Below, one piece after another: positions 1 to 11,072 of a DNA stretch of 64,000 nucleotides. A model generated the notes under the pieces. That model saw nothing but the letters and a program-made list of their open reading frames with translations, was not told the origin of the DNA and searched no databases. Within the stretch, counting starts at the first letter, position 1, and each line of letters starts with the position of its first letter. Source of the DNA: Adiantum capillus-veneris (Eukaryota > Streptophyta > Polypodiopsida > Polypodiales > Pteridaceae). Made by a program: the position numbers and the translations under genes. The DNA is taken from positions 88,078,381 through 88,142,380 of the forward strand of contig CM043957.1 of assembly GCA_014529385.2 (NCBI GenBank), given 5' to 3'.

Positions 1-44
1 AGCTTTAGGAAGGATTCTGTGCCAAAAAACTGGAAATCTGCAAG

Positions 45-771
45 TTTAGACATCATACGCGTATGATGTCTAAATGACCAAACAGAGACCAAAACAAAAA
101 TTTTGACTTTACCAGAGTGTTCAAAAGGGGGGTTATACCCTAATTTCAACTTAAAACAAGAGCATTAACACTCAAAGAAACCCAAAAAGACAAGTCGGAG
201 TCCAAGAAACGCAAAGAACAGAAAATTTTGGATTCAGATCTTGTTTTTACATTCAAACCTGACAAAAACACTTGAAACTCAATTATAAGCATTGGAGAAG
301 GCTTAAAACCAAGAATAGTCAAAATCTGGGACAAAAGACATCATACGCGTATAATGTCTTTTGGCACATCCACTGCTTATTTTTAATATCTGACCTGACA
401 TGATTGTTACAAGCACTGTAGAAAGCATAAATATCAAGTCTTGACCCAAATTGGTGAAAAAAGACATCATACGCGTATGATGTCTTTGACCTAATTTTGG
501 ACATATTTTGATACTTTGCCAACACAGATCCATTGTAATAGCTGTCTAGAGGTTATATTTCAAGTTTCATCCCATTTGGATCACAATTGACCCAAAACAA
601 GTCAAAAGCGGAAAATTGCTAAGAAAAGCCTAAATTAGCCATAACTTGCTCAAACAGAGTTCAAACTGAATTTTGTGAGTGGAAAGAGCATAAGGGGGCT
701 ACTGAGAGTGAGCATAACCAAAATAGTCCAAATCTGTGAAAAAAGACATCATATGCGTATAATGTCTTTTT
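45..771. repeat. Array of four 28-32 bp palindromes in the Gyp-A leader
   Basis: Palindromes lie at 45-74 (30 bp, perfect), 332-363 (32 bp, one mismatched pair), 460-487 (28 bp, perfect) and 740-771 (32 bp, two mismatched pairs). The shared half-site is GACATCATACG, so each is centred on CGCG (TGCG in the last). Centre spacing is 288, 126 and 282 bp. Text between the copies is only loosely similar, for example AATAGTC-AAATCTG precedes copies 2 and 4. They sit between the expected primer-binding site and gag, where retroviral RNA leaders carry dimerisation and packaging signals; any such role here is inference. Confidence 0.85.
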
Positions 772-935
772 CAGCATAACTGCAACAAAATTCTCACTTG
801 ATGAAACAGAAGTTGTCCAACTGACAAGATTAAACAATTGACCAAGTATCAATCAGTTTGGATCAATTCTGACCACAAAAACTTGGGGAAAACAAATTGC
901 CGAGACGGAAAAGTTAAAGTCCTTTAGGGGAATTG

Positions 936-3900
936 ATGAATTTGAGATCGGGCAGGAATCTCGAGAATAACCAACCAAAACAAGGGGAACAAGCAAGTGT
1001 CATATCAACCGAGGGAAGTGTAAACCAAAGTTGGGTACAACCATTAGAGCCGATCTTTGAAGGAAGTGTTTCTGATGCTTCTTCGGAGAGATCTTACGAG
1101 ATTTTCACCGAACACATGGAACACTCGAACCTGAACAACAGAGAAAATATGGCAGCAGGATCATCAAACCCTTCCGCCACAATGAAGCTATTGTTCATAA
1201 AATATCAGTACGACAATGAGCAAGGTGCCAAGATCTACAAAGATGGAATGGACCGCTATTGTGTAAAGATAGAAGAGAGACCTAGTGAGTTCAAGGACTT
1301 AGTGCCTGTGAGCTATAGCGGAGATAGATATCTAGATGACGAGGGCACCATGTACTTGGTAGTCCTAAACCCTAACATTGTGGACAAGTGGGGATTGATG
1401 GGCACCAAAGCCAAAGTAGATGAAGAACTCGAGGAGAAAGCACCAATAATGAACTTCCCTGATGCGAGGTTAAGAAGAGAGAATGAAACTATAAGGATCA
1501 ACACTGATAACATCTATGTGGGGCTATACAAATATAATAATGGGGAGCAAGATCTCTATTATAGATGTGAAGAACCCTACACTGGAGAGTTGGCAGACCA
1601 AAAAAGACTTTATGTCTTTACCTACACAGAGGGATCGGAAGTGAAAATTGCCGCTTACGACAAGTATGGGAGACAATACTCAACAATGGGCAAGAAAGAA
1701 TTAGAAGGATATACATACTTTGGGGGACCACTACATCAGTATTATGTTACTTCTAGCTCACAAAGACCATCACCAACAAATGGATTGCAAAACCCAATGA
1801 CGACAGGAGGACAAAGAACTCAGGCTGCTGACTCTTTCAGTCAACCTCAGTACTCGAAGCCCGGACCAATGGGATCATTACATTCCAGAGAGTCAATGGA
1901 TGCGAATCGAGGTAGTGCAATTCCAATCCCCACATATACCACTCCAGGTCCAAGGTTCGAAGCGGAACCATCACATTTACCTCCTAGTAGTAGATTCAGG
2001 GCAAGGGAACCGACAAGGGTAACCCATGAAGTCCATGATGCTAGAGAAAGCTTTAGCCGGGACACAGGAGCAATGAGATTGGTAGCAGACCATAGACGTA
2101 TGAGACCATCTCAAGTAGCGAAGTGTATGCCAAAGAAGTATGGTGGTTCAGGAGATCCGTATGCACATGTGTCACTCTTTAAGCAAGTCTTAAGAGCTGA
2201 GCAGATAACAGATTTCCATACACAATACGAGGGATTTGGTCTTACTCTAGAAGGTACGGCATTGACATGGTTTCAACCACTGAACATAGGGGGATTCCAT
2301 GACATTGACCATTTGCTAAGAGAGTTTGCTGAGGAATTCTCAAAACGAGGGATTAAGCACAATACGGTCTCACAAATATATGCTTTTAAACAGAGAGAAC
2401 ACGAAAAAGTGAAGGAAGCTTCACTTCGCTTCAAACAATACATTGAGAGATGTCCAGTACGTGAACGACCACAGGATGACAGACTATCTGTTCTCTTTAT
2501 TGAAGGACTGAGAAACGACACTCTCAAGAAGGACTTGCACTTGAAAGCTTGTACAAGTTTCGAGCAAGTAACGAGAGAGGCATTGTACTTAGTGGATAAC
2601 TGTACGGTTTATGGAGAGGTGTCAACAGATACAGATTTTGCATCCAGTAGCTCCTCCTCCGTAGCGAGCGAGACTACCACTAAAAAGAATGTTCAAACAA
2701 CAACCATGCCAAATGTAGAGCAAATGATAGAAGAGGCTCTAAAAAGGATGGCACCATACCAAAAACCATTGCCAAAACCACTGAAATGGTGTGCTATTGA
2801 ACAAAAATGGACAAACCATCCAACAGAGGAGTGCTATTACAACAAAGGGTATGTAAGGGAGCGTCAGTATGCACCTCCTGCTCAATTAGCACCACCTCAA
2901 GTACATCCAATACCTCGATACCCAACGGGAAATGTACCAGGACCTATGGGGATAGAAAGACCGCAACCGGTATTGGGACAACAACCACCTTTACAAGGAG
3001 CAAGACCAGTGGGCATTAGATATGCACCAACCTTAGAGAATCAGGAAGAACAAGCCCTAGTGCCTGTTCAAGCCTATTACGAAGAATCTGGTGCACACAT
3101 GTCTCCAACTATGTATTACCCACCAGAAGAACCCAAACAACCAGAACCATGGGGCATGATTGGGAATGTTGGAATACCAACAGTTACAAGTGCTTCTGAT
3201 GAAGAGAGGTACAATTTGGACGCAAGAACATTGATGTTCATAGCTCATGGAGGGTTAACAGGACAAAGACCATCCTATCCACAAAGGACGAATCAAATGG
3301 GACCAAGACCAGCACTAGGACCCTGTTACAAGTGTGGAGGTGACCATCTGATGAATGTTTGTCCACATACGGAAATCATTAGAATTAACGCTTACTGCAT
3401 TGAGTGTGGGGTTACTCACCTCATTGAGTATTGTTCAAAGAATCCAAACAAAGTGCAAAAGACGACATTGAATATGCTAGAAACTATTCCTACCAGCAGT
3501 GGGTCTGAAAATGAAACTCTGATACCAACACAAGTTGTTACTAGAGCTCAAGCTAAGAAAACCACTAGAGAACCTGAGAATGGAAAGTTAGCGATTGAAG
3601 TGGTTAGTCAAGGACCGCGGAGTCAGAGAAACACATGGAAAGCTAGAAAAGCACGCATGAAGTTGAGAAAAGAACGTGAAGATGCTATTCTAGCTGAGGA
3701 ACTAAAGCAAACTAAAGATAGATTAGAAAAACTTGAGAGTCAAAACGGGAAACGAGAGATGAGCCCGGAAAGAACGAAACAAAAAAGTATCAAAGAAACA
3801 ACGAGCTTAAGCTCAGGGGGATCAGTGCTAGTCGACAAAGTACACGAACCATTGGACGCACTGATGAGAGCTTACGAAGCTAGGTTAAAGAACAACCAAA

Positions 3901-4823
3901 CACAAGAACAGAGGTGGATGACATACCCAAACGCGGGATTGAAAAAGCAGAGACTTGAAATGTGCCAGAGAATGATTGAGACGGCACAAGCCTTATTAGA
4001 ACCACCAAGAGAAACAATGAATTGTGGAACGGAAAACCCAATTCAGCAAGAGACTATCATTTCACGGGTAGCTGAAAAGACTCCCAGTGCACAAAAGCCT
4101 GAAAATACACACAAGGATGACCGCATAGTATTGAACACAACCGATCAGGAGATAGAGAGTTTTCATCCAGTCATACAGAGGTCTTACGGAAGAGATGAGG
4201 ATTACAATGAATTTTGGAAACAAGTGAGAGAGGCAAACTTTGCAAACGAGCTAAGTTGCCAAGCTAATCAGACAAATTGGGAAAAGGACATCAGGAATCC
4301 TCCCATAGTGGAATTTGAGGCAGGATCTCAAGTGGACTTGGATCTGCAATCTTACTGGGGAGATGGGGGCTCTATTAGAACAATGGAGAGCAAACCTCAT
4401 TCACTGAATACCTTACCTTCATACTTAGGAGAGTATGAAGCAAAATCCGAGACTAGAACACTTCCCTCACGAAGAATCTCATTAGAAAAAGTCATGGACT
4501 TGCAAGGATTGATAGAGATCTTGTCAACATCAGTGACATGCACTATCACTCTAGCTGAGCTTTTGAGGCTAAGACCACACATGTGGACCACTGTAGGAAA
4601 ATGCTTGGAGAAATTCGGGATAAAAGACCCAACATCGAGACTGCAAGAGGGTATACAAGAGCTGAGTAAACCACAAAAGAACGCTAAGCCTGTACCCTTA
4701 AACAAGGTCGGAGAGTATTGCGAAGGTGAAGAGGGGAATACAACCTTACCAGTTGAATTCCAAGGAGTGAACACGATGGCAATACTAGACAGCGGAGCTG
4801 GGGTAGCCATTGCTACAAAATAA
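936..4823 (+). pseudogene. gag: Gyp-A gag polyprotein with start of protease
   Basis: The ATG at 936 opens MNLRSGRNL, a common gag start. Residues ~90-275 form a folded-looking, Tyr/Gly/Asp-rich region that I do not recognise. Residues ~395-560 are the retrotransposon gag domain (MPKKYGGSGDPYAHV, then LTWFQPL and LRFKQYIERCPV). A proline-rich linker leads to two zinc knuckles near residues 797-835, CYKCGGDHLMNVC and CIECGVTHLIEYC, both with CX2CX3HX4C spacing. A charged helical stretch (~900-960) follows. The protease motif LDSGAG begins at residue 1285. TAA at 4821-4823 stops translation 12 codons into the motif, but the same frame continues openly to 7115, so this is one ORF with a nonsense codon or, less likely, a readthrough site. 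Confidence 0.85.
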
Positions 4824-7118
4824 ATCTGGAAAAAATGGGGGAAACCAGCAATAAGGAAGACTAGGTTGAAACTCCAATTAGCAGATGGACACATGGAGAA
4901 ACCTATGGGGTTATTAGAGAAAGTCGTAGTGACTTCTTGCGGCATTGAATACGGACATACTTTTGCTATTGTCGATTTTGGCAAGGAGAATAACTATGAT
5001 ATCATATTGGGAAGACCATTCATGAGACAGTTGAAAATGGTCCAAGATTGGGGCTACGATCACATATACCTGAGAAATATGGAAACCACTACACGTGTGA
5101 ACCTGAGAGACCATAGCTACAAAGATGTGAACCGAACACCGGTAGAGGAGTTTGATTCAGCTACTTTGGCGGGATCCGAATTTCCAGCTTGGTTAGGTAA
5201 GCCCAAGGAGTTATGGATGTGTGGAGCATCGAAATGTGGAAGTCTGAGGCGAGAAGAATGTGTTTTAGAAAGGGCTATCGAAGACGAAACTTATATAGGA
5301 GAACCCTTTCCAGAGGACACACTTGAACCATTAGAATGGACACACATTCTAGCAACCCTAGATGTTTGTGCAATTCCGGATGGTCCCACAACGAAATTTT
5401 GCGACAAGGACGGGTACGACGTGGTTCCGTACTTCATGTTGAGAACTGTACTCGAAAAAGAAACTGAAAAGAACGATACACTGGAAAAGGAAGATGAAGA
5501 AGAGGTGTTTCACGACATTCCCGATCATCCAGAGTGGGGAAATGAAGCAGACAACGAGTCAACGGACAGTTCAAGCGAAAACGAAGAAACTATAACGGAT
5601 GTCAGATTTTATGATTTTCCGAACCAAACTAAACAACGCCAGAAACGCTATAGAGCAAAGAGAAAAACAAAGGGGGTTAGAACCAATCCGATGCCTAGAA
5701 TAAGAGGAAAAAATCAATTCCTAATGCTAGTAAAGGCGGAAGATTGTGTTAAGGACAAGATTTCTGGAAGAATGAGAGGCAATGATCAAAAGAGCTTACG
5801 AAAAGACAAAAGAGGCTCAAGAAATCAAGTTCAAAGGAATGGAACGAAAACAAAAACAGAAAAATCAGAAAAGAACAAGCGCAACAGAGAACACACGGAG
5901 TCCAAGTTAGAACGTAGAAACAAGTACAGAGAGCTCAAGAAAACTCTGAAAGAAGTTTGGACGACAGAATTTGAGAGTGGAGAGGACGAAAACGCCAAAA
6001 TCAAGGAAAACATGGATGTTCCCTCTCACTATAGGAAATTCACAATAGAGGATAGGAAGGTGGTATTAACCCAACCTATTCGAGAGAGAAGGGAGAACGA
6101 ATCTTATGACAGACCGGAGGATGCAAAAAAAGTTGATTTAGCAGCTCCAGGTGAGACACCTAGACCGGTGTACATAGCCACAGATTTGTCTCCAGGCGAG
6201 GAAGAGAGACTTTTGAGTCTTCTCAGAGAGTATAGGGATGTGTTTGCATGGTCTTATAAGGACTTAAAGGGAGTTGACCCATCGATATGCCAACACACAA
6301 TCCCACTGAAACAAGACGCAAAGCCTAGCAGACAGAGACCATACACATATAATGATACATTTGCTAAGCGAATCAAAGAAGAGATAGACAAGCTAATGGA
6401 AGCTGAATTCATATACGAGATTGAACACACCGATTGGGTATCTCCGATTGTGGTAGTACCCAAGAAGAACGGAAAACTCCAAGTGTGTGTCAACTTAAAG
6501 AAAGTGAATGCTGCAACAATCAGGGACAATTATCCCCTGCCGATAACTGATCATGTTCTAGAGCGTGTATCAGGGAAAACAACATACTCTTTTCTTGATG
6601 GTTTTTCAGGATATAACCAGCTAGCCATAGCATTGGAAGATCAACATAAAACAGCTTTTTCAACGGAGTGGGGAATTTATGCTTATCGGGTTATGCCTTT
6701 TGGTCTAACCAATGCTCCCGCAACCTTCCAGAGGCTGATGACGCATGCTTTTAAAGAATACTTAAGGTTGTTTCTAGAAATATACATGGATGATTTTTGT
6801 GTACATTCTCTTCTGAGAGATGAGCATCTAGAACACCTAAGAAAAGTATTTGAGAAATGTAGGACATATCGCATTTGTCTCAATCCTGAGAAATGTGTGT
6901 TTATGGTCCGACAGGGCAGAATTCTGGGACATATTGTCTCACAAAACGGAATATCCACGGATTTAGAGAAGACAAAAGTTATAGTGGATATGCCTAGACC
7001 AACCAATGCGAAACAAGTACAGAGCTTTATGGGACATTGCGGATATTATAGACGATTCATTTACATGTACGCTATAATAGGCCAACCACTTTACAGGCTA
7101 ATAGTGAACTTTGAATAG
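4824..7118 (+). pseudogene. pol: Gyp-A protease remainder, basic linker and reverse transcriptase
   Basis: Same frame as gag. The protease C-terminal half shows the DIILGRPFM flap-side motif near 4990-5020. A ~370-residue linker follows, acidic then strongly basic (RYRAKRKTKG, then Lys/Arg/Glu repeats near 5780-5950), before the RT. RT blocks include DWVSPIVVVPKKNGKLQVC, GFSGYNQLAIA, MPFGLTNAPATFQRL and the active site YMDDF at 6783-6797, so all three catalytic aspartates appear present. The stop TAG at 7116 falls where relatives have Trp (FEWTEEC), so TGG to TAG is the likely lesion. Gyp-D has a comparable acidic-then-basic pre-RT linker, which supports a shared lineage. Confidence 0.88.
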
Positions 7119-8033
7119 ACAGAGGAGTGCGAGGAATCATTCAAGAAATTGAAGGAGGCACTCATTACTGCTCCAGTCTTGAAATCACCAGATTGGGAGA
7201 AGATATTCCATGTGCATATAGATGCTTCTGCATATGCAATAGGATGCATTCTGGCTCAGCCAGAAGAAGGAAACATGGATTTTCCTATCTGTTACGCCAG
7301 TCGACAGCTCAACAATGCAGAGAAGAATTACACCACAACAGAGCGAGAAGGATTAGGAATGATATATGCTGTGAAGAAATTTCGGCATTATCTTCTAGCC
7401 AACAAGTTTGTGTTTTTTACGGATCACCAAGCCTTGCTCTACCTAGTGAATAAACCATGCAATATCGGAAGAATAGTGAGATGGTTCATTATCTTACTGG
7501 AATTCGACTTCACGGTAGTAGTAAAGAAAGGAAAAACACATCTTAGAGCTGATCATCTTTCGCGATTGACGAATGGAGAAGACCCTATAGGAGTAGATGA
7601 CGACATGCCAGACGCGTACTTGTTCAACATAGAAATGATACCGAAGTGGTCTCAAAATGTCGTTAACCTATTAACCTATGGAGGAGAGTTCGATAGAAGA
7701 GAATACAACCACAAACATATTGCTATTCAGCAATCCAAGAATCTTCAATTGGTTGCAGGAAGGTTGTATCAATTGGGAAATGATCATGTTTTACGACTAT
7801 CCATCAATCCTGAGGAATATAATATATATCTGCGCGAAGCACATGTTCAGGAATGTGCATTTCATTGTTCAAGAAGGAACACATATAGGAATTTGTTACA
7901 ATTGGGAGTCTGTTGGCCAGGAATGAAAGAAAGCGTACATGAATATGTCACTGTATGTATTGTATGTTCATCAAAACCGCCAGCAGAGTATTCGACATTA
8001 TATCAGATAATGATCGCTCCAGAATGGAGTTAG
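7119..8033 (+). pseudogene. pol: Gyp-A RNase H and first H2C2 integrase region
   Basis: Continues the gag-pol frame. RNase H motifs are HVHIDASAYAIGC (first Asp), the TTEREGLGMIYAVKKFRHYL block and FFTDHQALLYL (Asp), ending DHLSRL near 7560. A connector starting MIPKWSQNVVNLL at 7635 leads into a zinc-binding-like unit: H-x6-H (HVQECAFH), then CWPGM and CIVC. The next segment, 8010-8352, repeats this arrangement, so this is the first member of a tandem duplication. The stop TAG at 8031 replaces a codon normally read as Gln in EWSQYI-like connectors, consistent with CAG to TAG. Confidence 0.85.
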
Positions 8034-8352
8034 TATATTGTTGAATATCTCACAAATAGAACTTTCCCAGAAGGAACGTCAAAAGCTCGTCAGAAATCTG
8101 TAGAGACAGAAGCTAGAGATTACGCTTTAATAGGAGATCAACTCTATAAGAGAGGTAAAGACAACCAGCTTAGGATTTGCGCATCAGAGACTGAGTATGT
8201 GATAATACTAGAGCAAGCTCATGGAGGAGTAGGTGGAGGCCATTTCTCAGGTGATAAGACAACAAAACTTGTCTTAGCCGCAGGAATATGGTGGCCAACA
8301 TTACATATGGACGCTGAGGAATACGTTAAACGGTGCGATGAGTGTCAGCGGA
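7635..8352 (+). repeat. Tandem duplication of connector plus H2C2 domain
   Basis: Two protein-level repeats in one frame: unit 1 begins MIPKWSQNVVNLL at 7635 and ends near CIVC (about 7965); unit 2 begins MIAPEWS at 8010 and ends at CDEC (about 8352). Matching positions include the WSQ/WS start, GRLYQLGNDHVLRL against DQLYKRGKDNQLRI, EAH against QAH with identical H-x6-H spacing, WPGM against WPTL, and C-x2-C. The period is 375 bp. Divergence between units is high, so the duplication is old or one unit has been relaxed. Confidence 0.75.
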
Positions 8353-8501
8353 CCAAAGTACCACTTAAAAGAGATGATATGCCGCTTAGACCAATGATGG
8401 GGGCAAGAGCTTTTGCAAAATGGGGGATTGATTATGTCGGACCCATTTCACCTCCTGCATATAAGACTCATGCACAATACATCGTTGTGGCTACAGACTA
8501 G
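8034..8501 (+). pseudogene. pol: Gyp-A second H2C2 region and start of integrase core
   Basis: In frame with the preceding ORFs. The connector (YIVEYLTNRTFPEG, GDQLYKRGKDNQLR) precedes a well-formed H2C2 unit: AHGGVGGGHFSG with H-x6-H, WWPTL, then CDEC near 8335-8352. This is the more conserved of the two copies and probably the working one. The integrase core opens with WGIDYVGPI, giving the first catalytic Asp near 8430. TAG at 8499 interrupts VVATD-WVEAKAT; relatives have several extra residues here (TDY..KWVEA), so a short deletion may accompany the stop. Confidence 0.82.
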
Positions 8502-10118
8502 TGGGTCGAAGCAAAGGCAACTCAAAAAGCGAATGACAGGACCACGGCACAATTTCTATATGAATACGTCTTTGTACGATATGGATTGCCAATAGAAATT
8601 GTGAGTGATCGAGGCACACATTTTATAAATGAAGTGATAGAGATCCTTCTAGATGAATTCATGGTAATCCATAGGAAATCAGCCCCGTATCATCCACAAG
8701 CAAACGGACAAGCTGAAGCAACAAACAAAACCATATGCACGGTCCTCACGAAGATTGTATCTGAGTCGAGAACTGACTGGGACCAGAAGTTGCATTCAAC
8801 ATTATGGGCATATAGGGTAGCATATAAAACATCAATAGGAACGACCCCATATAACATGGTTTTTGGACTAAATGCTATCTTACCAATAGAATTCTTGATT
8901 TCAACCTTAAGGGTGGCTAAGGATCTAGAGTGGACAGGGCACGAGCTTTCTGATAGAATAGATGACCTGGAAAAGCTAGACGAGCTTCGCCTAAAAGCAG
9001 TAGCTTCTATCTACACTCAAAAAAGGCGACAAGAAGAATTTTTTGATAAGCATGTGCGGACTAAAGAGTTTAAGGTTGGGGACTATGTCCTAGTTTACAC
9101 TCTGAAACAGCATGCTAAGAAGCTTAAAAAGCGAGGGATAGGACCTCTGGTGATTACAGATCTATCACCAAGTGGAGCCGTCAAGCTTGCTACATTAGAC
9201 GGAGAAGAAATGCCCAATTGGATTAGTGGATGCAGAGTGAAAAAGTATCCGTTGCCGCTAACCCAAGACATGCTTCTCAAAATACATCAAGAAAAGCTGC
9301 GTGTCCAGAAAAAGAAAAAGATTGTGGAGGAAGCGCAAGCCGAGGTGAAGGAAAGAATGGAGAAAAGAAGACTACTGCGTCAGAAACAGCGCAATGAAGG
9401 AGCAATACGAATAAACGCAGTCAGTATAACAGAAATGGATAATGACAAAGAAGAACCCATCATTGAATGCAAAGTAGGAACCAACCAAATCAAAGCCAGA
9501 GCACTATTGGATTCAGGAGCTCAAACTAACCTACTTTCACTCAGTTTGTATAGACAATTGACAAATGACACTAAACTACAAACTGCCAAGCAAGAGTTAA
9601 AGAGTTACTCTGAGAATTCAATCAAAACTGTCGGATGCACAGTTTTACATATACAGATTAACCAGTATGTGTATCCTCATATGTTTTACGTGGTTGAAGA
9701 CCAAGCTACACAACATCCATTATTGCTAGGACAACCATGGCAGAAGCAATACAATGCAATGATTGACTGGAGTTCTAAATCAGTGCTTATCAAATACGAA
9801 GGTGAAAGTCAATCAGTTAAGTTCACCAAAGGAGAAGAGCCAACTCCAAAGGACGAATCCAAAGACAAAGGTAAACAACCAGAGAAAAAGAAGAAGCAAT
9901 GGCAACCAAAACTCATGGGAGGTGGTGGTATCAACCTCAAACTTGCCATGGGCATCGAGGATGGTGAAACACTCATCCATGCGAAGCTCAAAGGATTTCT
10001 CCAGATCGTGCATAAACACAAACTCCTCCCCACCCACCACAACGGAGGAGAAGCGGGTAATCTCTACCTCAGGGATGGCATCCCGAGTGGTGGTTCCTTC
10101 TGGCGGTCCCGAGGATGA
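8502..10118 (+). pseudogene. pol: Gyp-A integrase core/C-terminus fused to a second retropepsin
   Basis: Integrase core residues IVSDRGTHF (Asp) and ANGQAEATNKT (Glu) are separated by 35 residues, as expected for DD35E enzymes. The C-terminal part has the KVGDYVLVY motif near 9080. A basic coiled coil (9290-9400) follows, then an unexpected retropepsin-like domain: ALLDSGAQTNLLS with the Asp codon at 9510, and LLLGQPWQKQYNAMIDW near 9730. The DSGA and LLG-W motifs are both intact. From about 9920 the sequence changes character and overlaps the antisense gene, so residues after KKKKQWQPKLM probably do not belong to the polyprotein. The true element frame likely ends or is broken there. Confidence 0.8.
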
Positions 10119-10733
10119 ACCGACTGATGGAGAGGCCTCCAAGAGGCCTTGAATCCCTACAGGGTAGGTCAAGGCAAGCGTCCTCTCCTCTGCGGATGAG
10201 TTAATGGCCGCGAGCTTGGGGTCCTTCACATCAGCCAATACCCCGCCGATCTGCAAGTGAGGTAGCACTACATCAGGGCCTGCTGGGCACTCGTGAAGGA
10301 GGAAGATCATTATGGCCTGAACAGAGAAAAAAGTGTTTGCGATCCTTCCCTTACGCATTGCTCGCACATCATCAGCTTCAAGCCGCACATATTGTCCGGC
10401 GGGTTGTGCTATGGTGGGAAAGCGTGCAAGCCGCTGATGAAATGGCATGTCCCCTTGGTATATGTGGTGGAGAAGGCCTTCAGGGACCCATTGCCCTGGC
10501 CGGTTTGGTAACTCAACAATTAATCTCCCCATGCACGTGGAAATGTATGAAGTAATGTGCTCAAGAGATTGAGAGTGGAGGGTCAAGGTAGTTTCAAAAT
10601 CGGGTTGGGTTGTGAAAAATGCTTGAAGCTCAGAGCGATTTGCATGCCCAACCTCAATAAGGAATGCATCTAAAGCACTAGTAGCAGCCATGTCTTCTCT
10701 TTGCGTGATTGGGTATGCTAGGTCTCTCTGCAA
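9940..10733 (-). CDS. Antisense accessory protein of unknown function
   Basis: Open on - from an ATG at 10733, with a second ATG at 10691 (MAATSALDAF). The minus-strand TATA box (10780-10771) would place transcription start near 10745, so the second ATG has the more usual leader length. The protein reads like genuine coding sequence (for example RPGQWVPEGLLHHIYQGDMP, FFSVQAIMIFLLHE), but I recognise no domain. The frame formally continues to 9813, but the last ~40 residues are a Leu/Phe run that is simply the antisense of the lysine-rich pol tail, so I end the credible part near 9940. It resembles antisense accessory ORFs of Tat-lineage elements in position, not in any motif I can name. Confidence 0.5.
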
Positions 10734-10770
10734 TGCTGGGATGAAAATGGTGAAATGAGGAGGTGGTCCT

Positions 10771-10780
10771 CCTTATATAG
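10771..10780 (-). promoter_or_regulatory. TATA box for the antisense ORF
   Basis: On - the sequence reads CTATATAAGG, a strong plant TATA box, 38 bp upstream of the first ATG (10733) and 80 bp upstream of the second (10691). The spacing suits a Pol II gene read leftward. Confidence 0.55.
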
Positions 10781-11072
10781 ACATATTCCATCTCGAAAAA
10801 AATAAAAAATATGCATTTAAAAAATAAATTTACACCACCTTCAAACTCAAGTACAAAATCAAGTACAACACCTTAAAACTTTTCAAAATCTTTAATAAAA
10901 TATCCAATATATAAAATATTAAAGTTACAAGCCAATTCACTTAGACAAGATGATTTCGTCTGTAGCCCAATCTTTGTAAACAAGCATAGTGGCCTCCATC
11001 CGCCTCCCAATCTATACAACCAAAAAATGGGCAATCAAAATACAAAAACCCACAAAAAATAAGAAAAGGTAG
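10781..11072. other. AT-rich spacer between antisense genes
   Basis: A/T-rich non-coding DNA between the two antisense genes; I see only short A runs and no conserved motif. It would be the 3' UTR of the upstream antisense gene and the promoter of the downstream one. Confidence 0.4.

Noticed and set aside
45-771. Regularly spaced palindromic repeats as a CRISPR array
   Set aside because: Spacing is 126-288 bp and irregular, only four copies, plant nuclear context, no cas genes.
9813-9940. Hydrophobic Leu/Phe tail of the antisense ORF as a membrane segment
   Set aside because: It is the exact antisense of the lysine-rich pol tail (KKKKQWQPK), so the hydrophobicity is a strand artefact.
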